NCBI GenBank assembly: GCA_030432315.1
Contig: JAUIHM010000024.1
Location: 1 to 39,787 of the forward strand
Source: Alphaproteobacteria bacterium
GTDB lineage: Bacteria; Pseudomonadota; Alphaproteobacteria; Rhodobacterales; Rhodobacteraceae
Direction: 5' to 3'
DNA: 39,787 nucleotides
A model generated the notes under the pieces. The model saw only the letters and a program-made list of their open reading frames with translations, did no database searches and was not told the origin of the DNA. Numbering within the stretch: position 1 is the first letter of the stretch; each line of letters starts with the position of its first letter. This document shows, in pieces, positions 16,669 to 24,619 of the stretch. The position numbers and the translations under genes are program-made.

Positions 16669-17643
16669 ATGCAATTCGAACTGGACCCGGGACTTGTGCT
16701 GATCGGTTCGCTGTCCCTGTTCGCGGCGGTCATGATCGCCGTTGTCGGCATGACCTTTTCCGACCGTCGTGCCCGTACCAGCCGCATTCTTCTCGCGACC
16801 GGACGGCGCGCGGCCAAATCCGGTTCGGGGTTGCGGTCGAACGCCCACGGGGCGCATCCGGTGCTTCAGGACGGGGTGCTGCGGTTCATGAAGTGGCTGA
16901 CGTCGCGGTTCGAACTCATCAAGGGCAACCAGGTTCGGGAAACCAAACTGCTGCTGATCAGCGCCGGATACCGGTCTCGGGACGCCATTATCATTTACAC
17001 CTTCTTCAAGCTGGTTTCCCCGCTTGCCGCGCTCGGGGCGGCGGTGCTCTATGTCTACGGGCTCGATCCGATCGGCAAGGGCCGGTTCGTGGACCTTCTG
17101 GCGGTCATGGCGGCGGCGCTCGCCGGCAGCAAACTTCCCGACATTCTGCTGAAGAACAGCAAACAGAAGCGAACCGAAGCCGTGCGCAAGGCATTGCCCG
17201 ATTCGCTCGACATGCTGGTCATCTGCGCCGAGGCGGGACTGGCGTCCGATGCTGCCCTGAAACGGGTGGTCAGCGAGACGGGGCGCAACGGCTCGATCCT
17301 CAGTGAGGAACTGAACCTGACCGCAATGGAACTCGGGTTCATGCCCGACCGGCGCCAGGCACTGGAAAACCTCGCCGACCGGGTGCCGATTCCGTCGGTC
17401 AATGCCTTCGTGAATTCGATGATTCAGGCGGAAAAGTACGGCACGCCGCTGGCCAAGGCCTTCAAGGTTCTGTCGATGGAGCAGCGCACCGAACGGATGC
17501 TGCGGGCCGAGGAAAAAGCCAGCCGCCTGCCTGCGACGATGACCATTCCGATGATGATGTTCATTCTGCCGGCCCTGTTCGTGGTGCTGATCGGGCCGGC
17601 GATTCTCGACATCGCCGACAATTTCGTCGGCATGGAACGCTAG
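16669..17643 (+). CDS. tadC: Inner-membrane platform protein TadC
   Basis: A 324-residue partner of TadB with the same T2SS-F fold. An N-terminal span (LVLIGSLSLFAAVMIAVVGM), a central pair of spans around 110-155 and a C-terminal span (MTIPMMMFILPALFVVLIGPAIL) frame the cytoplasmic helical domain with KALPDSLDMLVICAEAGLAS and QAEKYGTPLAKAFKVLS. It probably forms a hetero-oligomeric platform with TadB. AGGGAG precedes the ATG closely. It is the last gene of the cpaB-tadC run; tadD meets it tail-to-tail with 14 bases between the stops and no obvious terminator. Confidence 0.93.
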   Translation: MQFELDPGLVLIGSLSLFAAVMIAVVGMTFSDRRARTSRILLATGRRAAKSGSGLRSNAHGAHPVLQDGVLRFMKWLTSRFELIKGNQVRETKLLLISAGYRSRDAIIIYTFFKLVSPLAALGAAVLYVYGLDPIGKGRFVDLLAVMAAALAGSKLPDILLKNSKQKRTEAVRKALPDSLDMLVICAEAGLASDAALKRVVSETGRNGSILSEELNLTAMELGFMPDRRQALENLADRVPIPSVNAFVNSMIQAEKYGTPLAKAFKVLSMEQRTERMLRAEEKASRLPATMTIPMMMFILPALFVVLIGPAILDIADNFVGMER

Positions 17644-17657
17644 GGAAAGGGGCCCCG

Positions 17658-18443
17658 CTACTGCAGCGCGCCGATCGGCTGTCCCTGCTGCAGAAGCGTG
17701 CGAAGTTCGCGGTAATAGGACAGGTTGCTCTGGATCTGTGACGGGGTCAGGTCATTCGCCAGAGTTGCCCGTGCTTCGCGTTCGCGACCCGCCAGGCCGT
17801 ACACCATCGCCAGATTGCCACGGGTACCCCGGGAGGCTTCGTTGTCGCGGACCAGTTCGCGCAGGATGCTGATCCCCTCGTCGGTCTGTCCCGAGAGGCC
17901 GAGCGAAAGGCCGAGGTTGCTCAGCAGGGCGAAATCCGTTGGACTGCGCGCGAGACCGGAGCGGTAGGTGGCCTGGGCCTCCTGGTGGCGGCTCAGTCGG
18001 TCGAGGGCAATGCCGCGAGCGGTGATGATCGAGAGGTTGCGCGGCTCGCGGGCCAGCGCCTTGTCGAGATTGGCAAGCGCGGCCTGCGGTTTCCCGGCAG
18101 CCAGCTGGGTTTTCGCCAGTTCGAGCATGACCTCCGCGTCCCGCGGTTTGCGGCTGTTGGCTTCGAGCAGCGCCTGTTCGGCGCGGTTGAACTGGCCAAG
18201 ACCGGCATAGCTTCGACCGAGGCCGATCAGTGCGGCATTCGACTTCGGATTGCTGTCGAACGCCTGCTGGTACAGGGACGCGGCAGTCTGAAAGTCGCCC
18301 GCCTGCGCGGCGCGGTCGGCCAGTCCCATGGAACTGCCCTTGTCTCCGCCGGGCATTATCGAACCCGAGCCGCATCCGGCGAGAAATCCCGCCAGCGCCA
18401 CGCAGGCGGATATGCGGCCTATTGAACTCATACGGTCTGTCAT
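17658..18443 (-). CDS. tadD: TPR lipoprotein TadD
   Basis: A 261-residue lipoprotein with tetratricopeptide repeats. The lipobox LAGC puts the lipidated Cys at C24. At least four TPR units are recognisable, for example QTAASLYQQAFDSNPKSNAALIGLGRSY, which is followed by repeats ending SNLGLSLG and GNLAMVYG. TadD is a pilotin-like factor required for secretin assembly in Tad systems. Unlike the rest of the cluster it runs on the minus strand, diverging from cpaA. A perfect CtrA-type site lies 62 bases upstream of its ATG. GAGG lies 10 bases before that ATG; an in-frame ATG at 18431 is an alternative. Confidence 0.9.
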   Translation of the reverse strand: MTDRMSSIGRISACVALAGFLAGCGSGSIMPGGDKGSSMGLADRAAQAGDFQTAASLYQQAFDSNPKSNAALIGLGRSYAGLGQFNRAEQALLEANSRKPRDAEVMLELAKTQLAAGKPQAALANLDKALAREPRNLSIITARGIALDRLSRHQEAQATYRSGLARSPTDFALLSNLGLSLGLSGQTDEGISILRELVRDNEASRGTRGNLAMVYGLAGREREARATLANDLTPSQIQSNLSYYRELRTLLQQGQPIGALQ

Positions 18444-18504
18444 GATCGCGTACCTCGCAATCGGTTACATCGAATTTGTCCCGATTAAGGATGAAATGCC
18501 TGGA

Positions 18505-18519
18505 TTAATTTGACGTTAA
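18505..18519. promoter_or_regulatory. Perfect CtrA-type site TTAA-N7-TTAA between tadD and cpaA
   Basis: TTAA (18505-18508), seven bases, TTAA (18516-18519) match the CtrA consensus exactly. It lies in the divergent intergenic region, 62 bases before the tadD ATG and 100 bases before the cpaA ATG, so it could serve either or both promoters. CtrA is the alphaproteobacterial master cell-cycle and motility regulator and controls pili in Caulobacter. Occupancy is inferred. Confidence 0.55.
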
Positions 18520-18618
18520 GCCATTCCACGGATTCTGCACCCGGCCGCACTTTGCGGTGTTCCGAAGCGCGGCGGGCAGGATGTGCGGGTGTAGCCCCGG
18601 TCTGCAGGTGGAGGCTTG

Positions 18619-19086
18619 ATGGAATTCCTACTGGCATTCGCCGCGGTCGCCGTGTTCGCATGTGCGGGAGTTGGCGATGTCCGGTCGCGCACAATTTCCA
18701 ACCGGACCGTTGCCGCGCTTCTGGCGCTGGCGATGGTCCGGATCGGCCTGGATCTGCTGGGAGGCGCGGCATTGGAGGTGCTGGGCGTCGACGTGGCGGT
18801 GGCACTTGCGGTTTTCATCGCCGGATCGCTGTTCTTCGCCTTTGGCCTGTTTGGCGGCGGTGACGTGAAGCTGTTGGCGGCGGGTGCGCTGTGGCTGGGG
18901 GCAGGGGCTGCTGCGGATTTTCTGCTGATAACGGTTGTTTCCGGCGGCGCGCTGGCGCTGGTGTACCTGCTTCGAGGCCTCGTGCTTCGGATGCGGCGGG
19001 GCCGGTCGGGCGCCGCTGCGACCCTTCCTTACGGAGTGGCGATTGCCGCGGCCGGCATCTTTCTCTCGCTTGCCCGCGTTGCTTAG
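18619..19086 (+). CDS. cpaA: Prepilin peptidase CpaA (TadV)
   Basis: A 155-residue inner-membrane aspartic protease (A24 family, short form) that cleaves the Flp and TadE/TadF leaders after glycine. The two catalytic aspartates are D20 in GVGDVRSR and D82 in FGGGDVKLL, the GxGD motif. Several hydrophobic spans cover most of the protein. It lacks the N-terminal methylase domain, as expected for Tad peptidases. I chose the ATG at 18619 with GGAGG about 4 bases upstream; a TTG directly before it is a weaker option. Its stop overlaps the stop of the opposing PilZ gene by 3 bases. Confidence 0.92.
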   Translation: MEFLLAFAAVAVFACAGVGDVRSRTISNRTVAALLALAMVRIGLDLLGGAALEVLGVDVAVALAVFIAGSLFFAFGLFGGGDVKLLAAGALWLGAGAAADFLLITVVSGGALALVYLLRGLVLRMRRGRSGAAATLPYGVAIAAAGIFLSLARVA

Positions 19087-19340
19087 GCGACTTTCTCGAG
19101 GAACTCCACGCCGGCGATATTGTTTTCGCGGTAACGGACCGTAGCCGGGAACGTCAGACCGTCCTCGATGCTGAGGTGGAACCGGTCCGGCATCAGAAGC
19201 CACTGTTCCGTTCGAAGCCTGGCACCGCCGTTCGAAATGTCGAGCAGGACGCAGGAAAGGGTGCTGTTCCCGCCAGGCAGAACGATCCGGGCGTTCCTCA
19301 GCACGCGCTGACGTTTGTGGCGACGTTTTTCCGTAAACAT
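19083..19340 (-). CDS. Single-domain PilZ protein
   Basis: An 85-residue protein made only of a PilZ domain, the c-di-GMP receptor fold. Both ligand motifs are present: the RxxxR motif in RRHKR (residues 6-10) and the D/N-x-S-x-x-G motif in DISNGGA (34-40). GGAAGG lies about 5 bases before the ATG at 19340; the longer frame to 19370 has no such site. It is convergent with cpaA (stops overlapping) and divergent from tadG, within the Tad island. c-di-GMP control of Tad pilus function or surface attachment is a reasonable inference. Confidence 0.88.
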   Translation of the reverse strand: MFTEKRRHKRQRVLRNARIVLPGGNSTLSCVLLDISNGGARLRTEQWLLMPDRFHLSIEDGLTFPATVRYRENNIAGVEFLEKVA

Positions 19341-19543
19341 GGATACCTTCCGGATCGGTTGGAATTTCACCGAATTTTTGTATCACATATCCTTAAGGGC
19401 CATAAACCATAAGTTGTGTAAGGGTTAATTACAGTTTGTCGTGATTTTGAGTTAACGGTCGGGCCTGTTGTTAAACCGATCATTATTACTTGCCGGTTTA
19501 TAAACTGCATCATGGCGTTACATTTGGGTGTCAGGTACAGGGC

Positions 19544-20992
19544 ATGAAGCGGCGGTCCAAACCAGGGTTGCGATCGGCCGCGGGCGCGGTCTTGCGCCGG
19601 CTGCTGCCTGCGCTGCTGCGCGACACTCGCGGCGCGACGGCAATGATGTTTGCCCTTGCGCTCTTGCCGATGTTCGGAGCCATTGGCCTCGCGGTCGATT
19701 CCTCGCTGGGGTACATCCTGCGAAGCCGCCTGTCGAAATCTCTCGACGTGGCGGCGCTGGCCGCAGGGCGGGTCGCGCTGAGCGACGATGCCGAAGCGGT
19801 CGCGCGGAAGTTCTTCGACGCGAATTTCGCCGCTTCCGGCGGCAGCGACATTGCCGTCGGCGGCTTCACCTACGATCTTGATGACAACCGGCAGTTTGTC
19901 ACCCTGACCGCCTCCGCGACTGCGCCAACCTATTTCATGCGGATATTCGGCAAGGATTCCATTGTCGTCACCGCCCGCACCGTCATCGAGCGGCAGACAT
20001 CGGGGCTCGAACTGGCTCTGGTCATGGATATTACCGGGTCGATGAATTCCGACGGCAAGTTCAATGCAATGCAGACGGCGGCCTTCGACCTCATCGACAT
20101 CATTTACGGCGATGAAACCGAGGTCGACAATCTGTACATCAGTCTTGTCCCCTACACCTCCACCGTCAACATCGGCAACGCGCGGACCGACTGGCTGGCC
20201 GCAGGCGACCGGGTCCTGTCCAGCCCAGGCGATTTTTCGACCGCGGGATGGAAAGGGTGCGTCGAGGCGCGGGCAAACCCGATGGATGCCGACGACACGC
20301 CGCCCGGGTCCGGACTGTTCACCTCATTCTACTACGCGCCGACCGTCTCCACGAATGACAACAACTGGCCGGCACTCAGGACCGCGCAGTGGGAAGGCAA
20401 CAACGGCAGGGGGCCGAATCTCGGCTGCGGCCCGGCAATAACGCCGCTGACCAAATACCGCTCGACGATTGATACTGCCATCGGCAACATGGCGCCCTGG
20501 AGCCGGGGCGGAACCACCGGCAACCTCGGACTGTCGTGGGGCTGGCGCACAATCTCGCCGCGGTGGCGCGGTCTGTGGCAGGGGGAAACCCCGCCGGACC
20601 TGCCGCTCGATTATGACGAAGAGTTCATGGAAAAGGTCGTCGTCATTCTCACGGACGGTGAAAACCAGTTTTACGACAACGACAACGGCGATGCCTTTCG
20701 CTCCGACTATACCGCCTACGGCCGGCTGGAAAGCCTTGGCGTGCTGACGCTGTCCCAGGGCAGGGCGATCCTCGACAGCCGCATGGCGCAGACCTGCGCG
20801 TCGATGAAGGCCGAGGGGATCCGGATCTATACGATCACCTTCGGCAGTGGCGCACAGGCGAGCGCCAAGGCGCTCTACGAGACCTGTGCCACGCTGAAAT
20901 CGATGTATTACCATGCGCCGACAAACACCGATCTCGCCAAGGTTTTCCGCGCCATCGGTGGCGAACTGGCCAATCTGAGGATCGTCGAGTGA
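19544..20992 (+). CDS. tadG: TadG-like pilus protein with von Willebrand A domain
   Basis: A 482-residue protein with a TadE/TadG-type N-terminal membrane helix (TRGATAMMFALALLPMFGAI, about residues 43-62) and an extracytoplasmic von Willebrand factor A domain. The MIDAS metal motif is DITGSM, with Thr at the second oxygen position, and the later conserved VVILTDGEN is present. VWA-bearing TadG proteins are associated with adhesion and pilus anchoring. The region upstream (19341-19543) is A+T-rich and divergent from the PilZ gene, probably a promoter. I chose the ATG at 19544 over a TTG at 19490. Its TGA overlaps the GTG of tadE by 4 bases. Confidence 0.9.
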   Translation: MKRRSKPGLRSAAGAVLRRLLPALLRDTRGATAMMFALALLPMFGAIGLAVDSSLGYILRSRLSKSLDVAALAAGRVALSDDAEAVARKFFDANFAASGGSDIAVGGFTYDLDDNRQFVTLTASATAPTYFMRIFGKDSIVVTARTVIERQTSGLELALVMDITGSMNSDGKFNAMQTAAFDLIDIIYGDETEVDNLYISLVPYTSTVNIGNARTDWLAAGDRVLSSPGDFSTAGWKGCVEARANPMDADDTPPGSGLFTSFYYAPTVSTNDNNWPALRTAQWEGNNGRGPNLGCGPAITPLTKYRSTIDTAIGNMAPWSRGGTTGNLGLSWGWRTISPRWRGLWQGETPPDLPLDYDEEFMEKVVVILTDGENQFYDNDNGDAFRSDYTAYGRLESLGVLTLSQGRAILDSRMAQTCASMKAEGIRIYTITFGSGAQASAKALYETCATLKSMYYHAPTNTDLAKVFRAIGGELANLRIVE

Positions 20993-21573
20993 GGTGGTCA
21001 GGGGTGTCCGTCGAACAGGTGTTCCGGCCTGCCGGTCTCGCCGGCGACTGTCGCGGCTCGGCCATGCTCGAGTTTGCGATCATTCTTCCGGTGCTGCTGA
21101 TGTTTGTGTTCGGCTGTATCGAGATAGCCGTGATCATCTTTCTCAGTTCCAGCATTGAATCGGCGATCCTGCAGGCGTCGCGCTATGGCATCACCGGCGA
21201 AACCAGCGGTGGCCTGAGCCGCCAGGAAAGGGTGCTGGAGATTGTTGAACGCAACAGCTTCGGACTGCTCGACATGGATGTTGTGGACCTTGAAACCCGG
21301 GTATACGCCAATTTCGGTGACATTGGTGCATCGGAACCCTTCACCGACGCCAACGACAACGACGCCTTTGACCCGGGTGAGAGTTTCACCGACGTAAACG
21401 GCAACGGTGTCTGGGATGCCGACATCGGCGAGGCCGGATTGGGCGGGCCGAGCGATGTCGTGGTCTATCGCCTGCGGTATTCCTGGGGGATCATGACACC
21501 GTTTATCCAGGGCGTCCTTGGCCAGAAATTTCCCTATGTCTCCAGTGTCGCGGTGCGCAATGAACCGTTTTAG
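20989..21573 (+). CDS. tadE: TadE-like pseudopilin with tandem EF-hand-like calcium loops
   Basis: A 194-residue pseudopilin with a GTG start coupled to tadG by the GTGA overlap. The leader ends in CRG, followed by SAMLEFAIILPVLLMFVFG, the prepilin-like helix with Glu at +5. The globular part contains two tandem 15-residue units beginning EPFTD and ESFTD (116-130 and 131-145). Each contains a D-x-N-x-N/D-x-x-x-D loop resembling a bacterial EF-hand or dockerin calcium site; the first, residues 120-131, has a complete 12-position loop ending in Glu. Calcium binding is inferred. The gene lies between tadG and tadF, and CpaA should process it. Confidence 0.88.
   Translation: MRWSGVSVEQVFRPAGLAGDCRGSAMLEFAIILPVLLMFVFGCIEIAVIIFLSSSIESAILQASRYGITGETSGGLSRQERVLEIVERNSFGLLDMDVVDLETRVYANFGDIGASEPFTDANDNDAFDPGESFTDVNGNGVWDADIGEAGLGGPSDVVVYRLRYSWGIMTPFIQGVLGQKFPYVSSVAVRNEPF
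21334..21432 (+). repeat. Two tandem 15-residue DxNxN repeats within tadE
   Basis: The encoded units EPFTDANDNDAFDPG and ESFTDVNGNGVWDAD follow each other directly, then IGE. Ligand-type residues fall at loop positions 1, 3, 5 and 9, plus 12 (Glu) in the first unit. This matches the spacing of calcium-binding EF-hand-like loops in bacterial surface proteins. Confidence 0.7.
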
Positions 21574-22129
21574 GCCAATCGTCTTGCTGCGGCGTCTCTT
21601 CGCGGACAGGAGCGGCGTTTCGGCGATGGAATTCGCCTTCATCCTGCCGGTGCTGGTACTGATGGCGGTGGCGATCGCCGATTTCGGCCGTTTGCTTCTG
21701 TTGACGCACAAGCTTCAGAACGGCGCCTTCATCCTCGCCGACCTCACCGGACGCGACCAGACCCTGAGCGTGGCACAGCTCGACAACATTTTCCTCGCGC
21801 TGCAGGATTTGGTTGAGCCGTTTGAATTCAACGGGGCGGGAAAGGTGATCATCTCGAGCGTTTCCGGCGATGGGGATGGCGGTTCCACCGTGAACTGGCA
21901 GAGAACGGGGGCCGGGGATCTTGACGTGGGCAGCACGGTCGGAACCGAGGGCGGCGATGGCACGCTGCCCGACGGCTTCACGCTTGGCAGCGGCGAGACC
22001 ATTATCGTTGCCGAGGTCGCCTTCAACTATGTACCGATGTTCGGCATCGCCACCAGCGAACACGTTCTGCACAAGGTCGCCTACATCAAGCCGAGGCTCG
22101 GCACCCTTGAGACCCTGATCGGGGAGTGA
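21560..22129 (+). CDS. tadF: TadF-like pseudopilin (TadE-family protein)
   Basis: A 189-residue pseudopilin. The N-terminal basic segment MNRFRPIVLLRRLFADRSG is followed by VSAMEFAFILPVLVLMAVAIADFG, the TadE-family helix with Glu at +5 after the probable cleavage glycine. The remainder is an extracytoplasmic domain rich in Gly and Thr. The ATG at 21560 lies within the last 14 bases of tadE, so translation is coupled; the longer frame to 21518 is inside tadE. TadE and TadF are minor pseudopilins required for Tad pilus biogenesis. It is the last gene of the island. I saw no clear terminator in the 116 bases before the converging lacI-type gene. Confidence 0.87.
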   Translation: MNRFRPIVLLRRLFADRSGVSAMEFAFILPVLVLMAVAIADFGRLLLLTHKLQNGAFILADLTGRDQTLSVAQLDNIFLALQDLVEPFEFNGAGKVIISSVSGDGDGGSTVNWQRTGAGDLDVGSTVGTEGGDGTLPDGFTLGSGETIIVAEVAFNYVPMFGIATSEHVLHKVAYIKPRLGTLETLIGE

Positions 22130-22245
22130 CACCCGCCTGATGCGGCGGGGGGTATGCCTGACGGCGCCTGTGCGCCCCACCGCGTCAACCCGCAGCCCTG
22201 ACCGACAAGGGCCGCTCGGCTTTGCAGTCGCCCGGTCCCGCACTT

Positions 22246-23250
22246 TCAGGCAGAATCGGCCTGACGGAAACTGCAGGCGATGACTTCGCTGCGCGGCGGC
22301 CCGGTACGGAGGCCTTCGAGACGGTCCAGAAGCATCCGGCAGGCGCGGGCGGCCAGTTCGGAGGGAGGGACGCCGACATGGGTCAGACGGGGGCGGTCGT
22401 ATTGCATAGGTGGGTGGTTTCCGAAAACGGCGACCGCCATGTCGTCCGGCACCCGGATGCCATGGTCGAACAGGGCGGCGAGCCCGCCCACCGCCATCAG
22501 ATAGTTGGAGAAGAAGATCGCCGTCGGCATGTCGTCGCGGTGATGCTCTGCCAGCCAGCTTACCGCGGCGCTGCCGGACGGGTGCAGATAGCTGCCCTCA
22601 TAGGTGATCAGACCGCCTTCGGGCAGGCCGCCCTCGGCCGCACCCTGACGAAACCCTTCGGCCCGGGAAATTGCTGCGGGAAAGTCCGACGGGCCGGTGA
22701 CAAGAGCGATGCGCCGGTGACCCTGTGCCGCAAGGTACCTGCCCATTCTGCGGCTGCCGCCGAAATCGTCAGCCTGAACGTTGTCGACCGACCGGTCCGG
22801 CAGATGCCCGACAAAGACCGAAGGCAGCGTCACGTCGCGGATTGCGCCATACATGCCGTGCAGGGCGAAATCACCGACGATCAACCCGTCGATCCCCTTG
22901 GTGCGGATCTCGCTGAGATATTTGCGGCTGTGTGACTGCGGGTCGCCGCCGGGCACATCGGCGTTGAATACGAGCACGTCGCGGCCCGACGCGCCGAGCG
23001 CCGTCTGCGCCGCCCGGACCATCTCGGTGTAGAACGGGTTGCGGATATCCGGGATCAGCAGGGCGACGATGTTGCTGCGCCCGGTGCGCAGGCTGCGCGC
23101 CCTGGCGTCGGGCACGTAACCGAGTTCCTCGATGGCCTTCCTTACCCGTTCGCGCAGATGTGGCGACACGCGCTCGGCGTGATTGATCACATGCGAGACG
23201 GTGGTACGGGAAACCCCGGCGCGTTCCGCGACCTTTGAAATCGTGCTCAT
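22246..23250 (-). CDS. LacI-family transcriptional regulator
   Basis: A 334-residue repressor of the LacI/GalR family. The N-terminal helix-turn-helix is complete: MSTISKVAERAGVSRTTVSH then VINHAERVSP, followed by the hinge helix ELGYVPDARARSLRTGRSN. The rest is a periplasmic-binding-protein-like effector domain, expected to bind a sugar. It diverges from the GH172/ABC operon; the intergenic region holds two overlapping LacI-type palindromes. It very probably represses that operon, and perhaps itself, until the imported sugar or its product binds (inference). The ligand cannot be read from sequence. Confidence 0.95.
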   Translation of the reverse strand: MSTISKVAERAGVSRTTVSHVINHAERVSPHLRERVRKAIEELGYVPDARARSLRTGRSNIVALLIPDIRNPFYTEMVRAAQTALGASGRDVLVFNADVPGGDPQSHSRKYLSEIRTKGIDGLIVGDFALHGMYGAIRDVTLPSVFVGHLPDRSVDNVQADDFGGSRRMGRYLAAQGHRRIALVTGPSDFPAAISRAEGFRQGAAEGGLPEGGLITYEGSYLHPSGSAAVSWLAEHHRDDMPTAIFFSNYLMAVGGLAALFDHGIRVPDDMAVAVFGNHPPMQYDRPRLTHVGVPPSELAARACRMLLDRLEGLRTGPPRSEVIACSFRQADSA

Positions 23251-23283
23251 GACATCGGAAGGTAGACGAATTTGCTTCAGTCG

Positions 23284-23309
23284 GCAAATCGATTTGCAAA
23301 TCGATTCAC
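23284..23309. promoter_or_regulatory. Tandem LacI-type operator palindromes
   Basis: GCAAATCGATTTGC (23284-23297) is a perfect 14-bp palindrome with a central CG, the form of LacI-family operators. A second copy, GCAAATCGATTCAC (23296-23309), overlaps it by 2 bases and is imperfect in its right half. They lie 34 bases before the divergent lacI-type start and roughly 90-210 bases before the two candidate GH172 starts. Confidence 0.75.
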
Positions 23310-23494
23310 AAGTGTTAACGTTCAGGGAATCGGCACCGGTGGAAAAGACGGGTCAAAACCCGCTTCGCGGTGCCATACGGGGAGAGAGACGCAAAAGGAT
23401 GCCAACGGACCGGGACTTCCCTGGCCGCGCAGCATCCCGCTCGGCGCCGGGTTTCTCCGTCTGGGAAGCGACACAGACAGTGGGCGGACGACAG

Positions 23495-24604
23495 ATGACC
23501 AGCAGTTTTTCGGGCCTCGGGGTGAACCTGAGCAATCTCTACCGGCTCTCGGATGCGAGAAGCCGATCCATCTCGCCGGAGAATTTCACCGGCGAAAAGG
23601 GCGGGGGCGGCATGGCGACCGAAGGAACCGGCGCCGGCTGTGCCCGCGACCTCGGCCAGGGCTGGAAGGTCTCGCCCTCGATCGAAATCGCGCCAAGCGA
23701 GCTGCGCGAACTGGCCGACATCGAGGGACCAGGTGCCATCCAGCAGATCTGGTGCGTGGTCAGCAACATCCCCTGGCGTGACCTGATCCTGCGCATTCAC
23801 TGGGACGGCCAGGACAGCCCGTCCGTGGAATGTCCGCTGGGCGATTTCTTCGCCTGCGGCTGGAACCGCTTCGCCCAGGTGACCTCGCTCGCGGTCTGCG
23901 TCAACCCGGGCCGGGCCTTCAACTGCTACTGGGAAATGCCGTTCCGCAAGCGGGCCAGGGTGACCCTGGAAAACCGCAACCCCGAGGCGGTGATCCTCTA
24001 CTACCAGATCAACTACGCGCTGACCGAGGTTCCTGAAGACGCCGCCTATTTCCATGCCCAGTTCCGGCGCAGCAATCCGCTGCCCTACAAGGAGGATTAC
24101 ACCATCCTCGACGGGGTGAAGGGGCAGGGGCATTACGTCGGCACATACATGGCCTGGGGCGTGAACAATGCCGGCTGGTGGGGCGAAGGCGAGATCAAGT
24201 TCTTTATGGACGGGGACAGGGAGTTCCCGACCATCTGCGGCACCGGCACCGAGGACTATTTTTGTGGCGCCTACAATTTCGACGGCGGCGTCATCGACCC
24301 GAACATGAGCAAGGCCTACCGCGAATTCACCACTCCCTACGCCGGTCTGCCACAGGTGCTGCGCCCGGACGGGGTCTACCAGTCGCAGACGCGCTTCGGC
24401 ATGTACCGCTGGCACATCACCGATCCGATCCGGTTCACGGAGGACCTGCGGGTGACGATCCAGGCGCTCGGCTGGCGCACCGACAGGGACCGCCGCTACC
24501 TGCCGCTGCAGGACGACATCGCTTCGGTGGCCTACTGGTACCAGACCATCCCGGCGGCACCGTTCCCGGACCTGCCGGACCGGGACTATCTTGAGATCAT
24601 CTGA
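23495..24604 (+). CDS. GH172-family (DUF2961) glycoside hydrolase, cytoplasmic
   Basis: A 369-residue enzyme of the DUF2961 family, now glycoside hydrolase family 172. Characterised members act on difructose dianhydride I (fructofuranosyl) or D-arabinofuranosyl linkages. Family blocks are visible: SISPENFTGEKGGGGMATEG (25-44), the central DGVKGQGHYVGTYMAW, and GWWGEGEIKFFMDGD followed by GTGTEDYFCGAYNF. Acidic residues E231/E233 and E253 are the catalytic candidates. No signal peptide is seen, so it acts in the cytoplasm on imported substrate. The family's N-terminus favours the ATG at 23495; an ATG at 23399 with a better purine-rich upstream region is an alternative. It is the first gene of an operon with five ABC transporter genes. 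Substrate is unproven. Confidence 0.85.
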   Translation: MTSSFSGLGVNLSNLYRLSDARSRSISPENFTGEKGGGGMATEGTGAGCARDLGQGWKVSPSIEIAPSELRELADIEGPGAIQQIWCVVSNIPWRDLILRIHWDGQDSPSVECPLGDFFACGWNRFAQVTSLAVCVNPGRAFNCYWEMPFRKRARVTLENRNPEAVILYYQINYALTEVPEDAAYFHAQFRRSNPLPYKEDYTILDGVKGQGHYVGTYMAWGVNNAGWWGEGEIKFFMDGDREFPTICGTGTEDYFCGAYNFDGGVIDPNMSKAYREFTTPYAGLPQVLRPDGVYQSQTRFGMYRWHITDPIRFTEDLRVTIQALGWRTDRDRRYLPLQDDIASVAYWYQTIPAAPFPDLPDRDYLEII

Positions 24605-24619
24605 GGGCATGCAGGCGAC

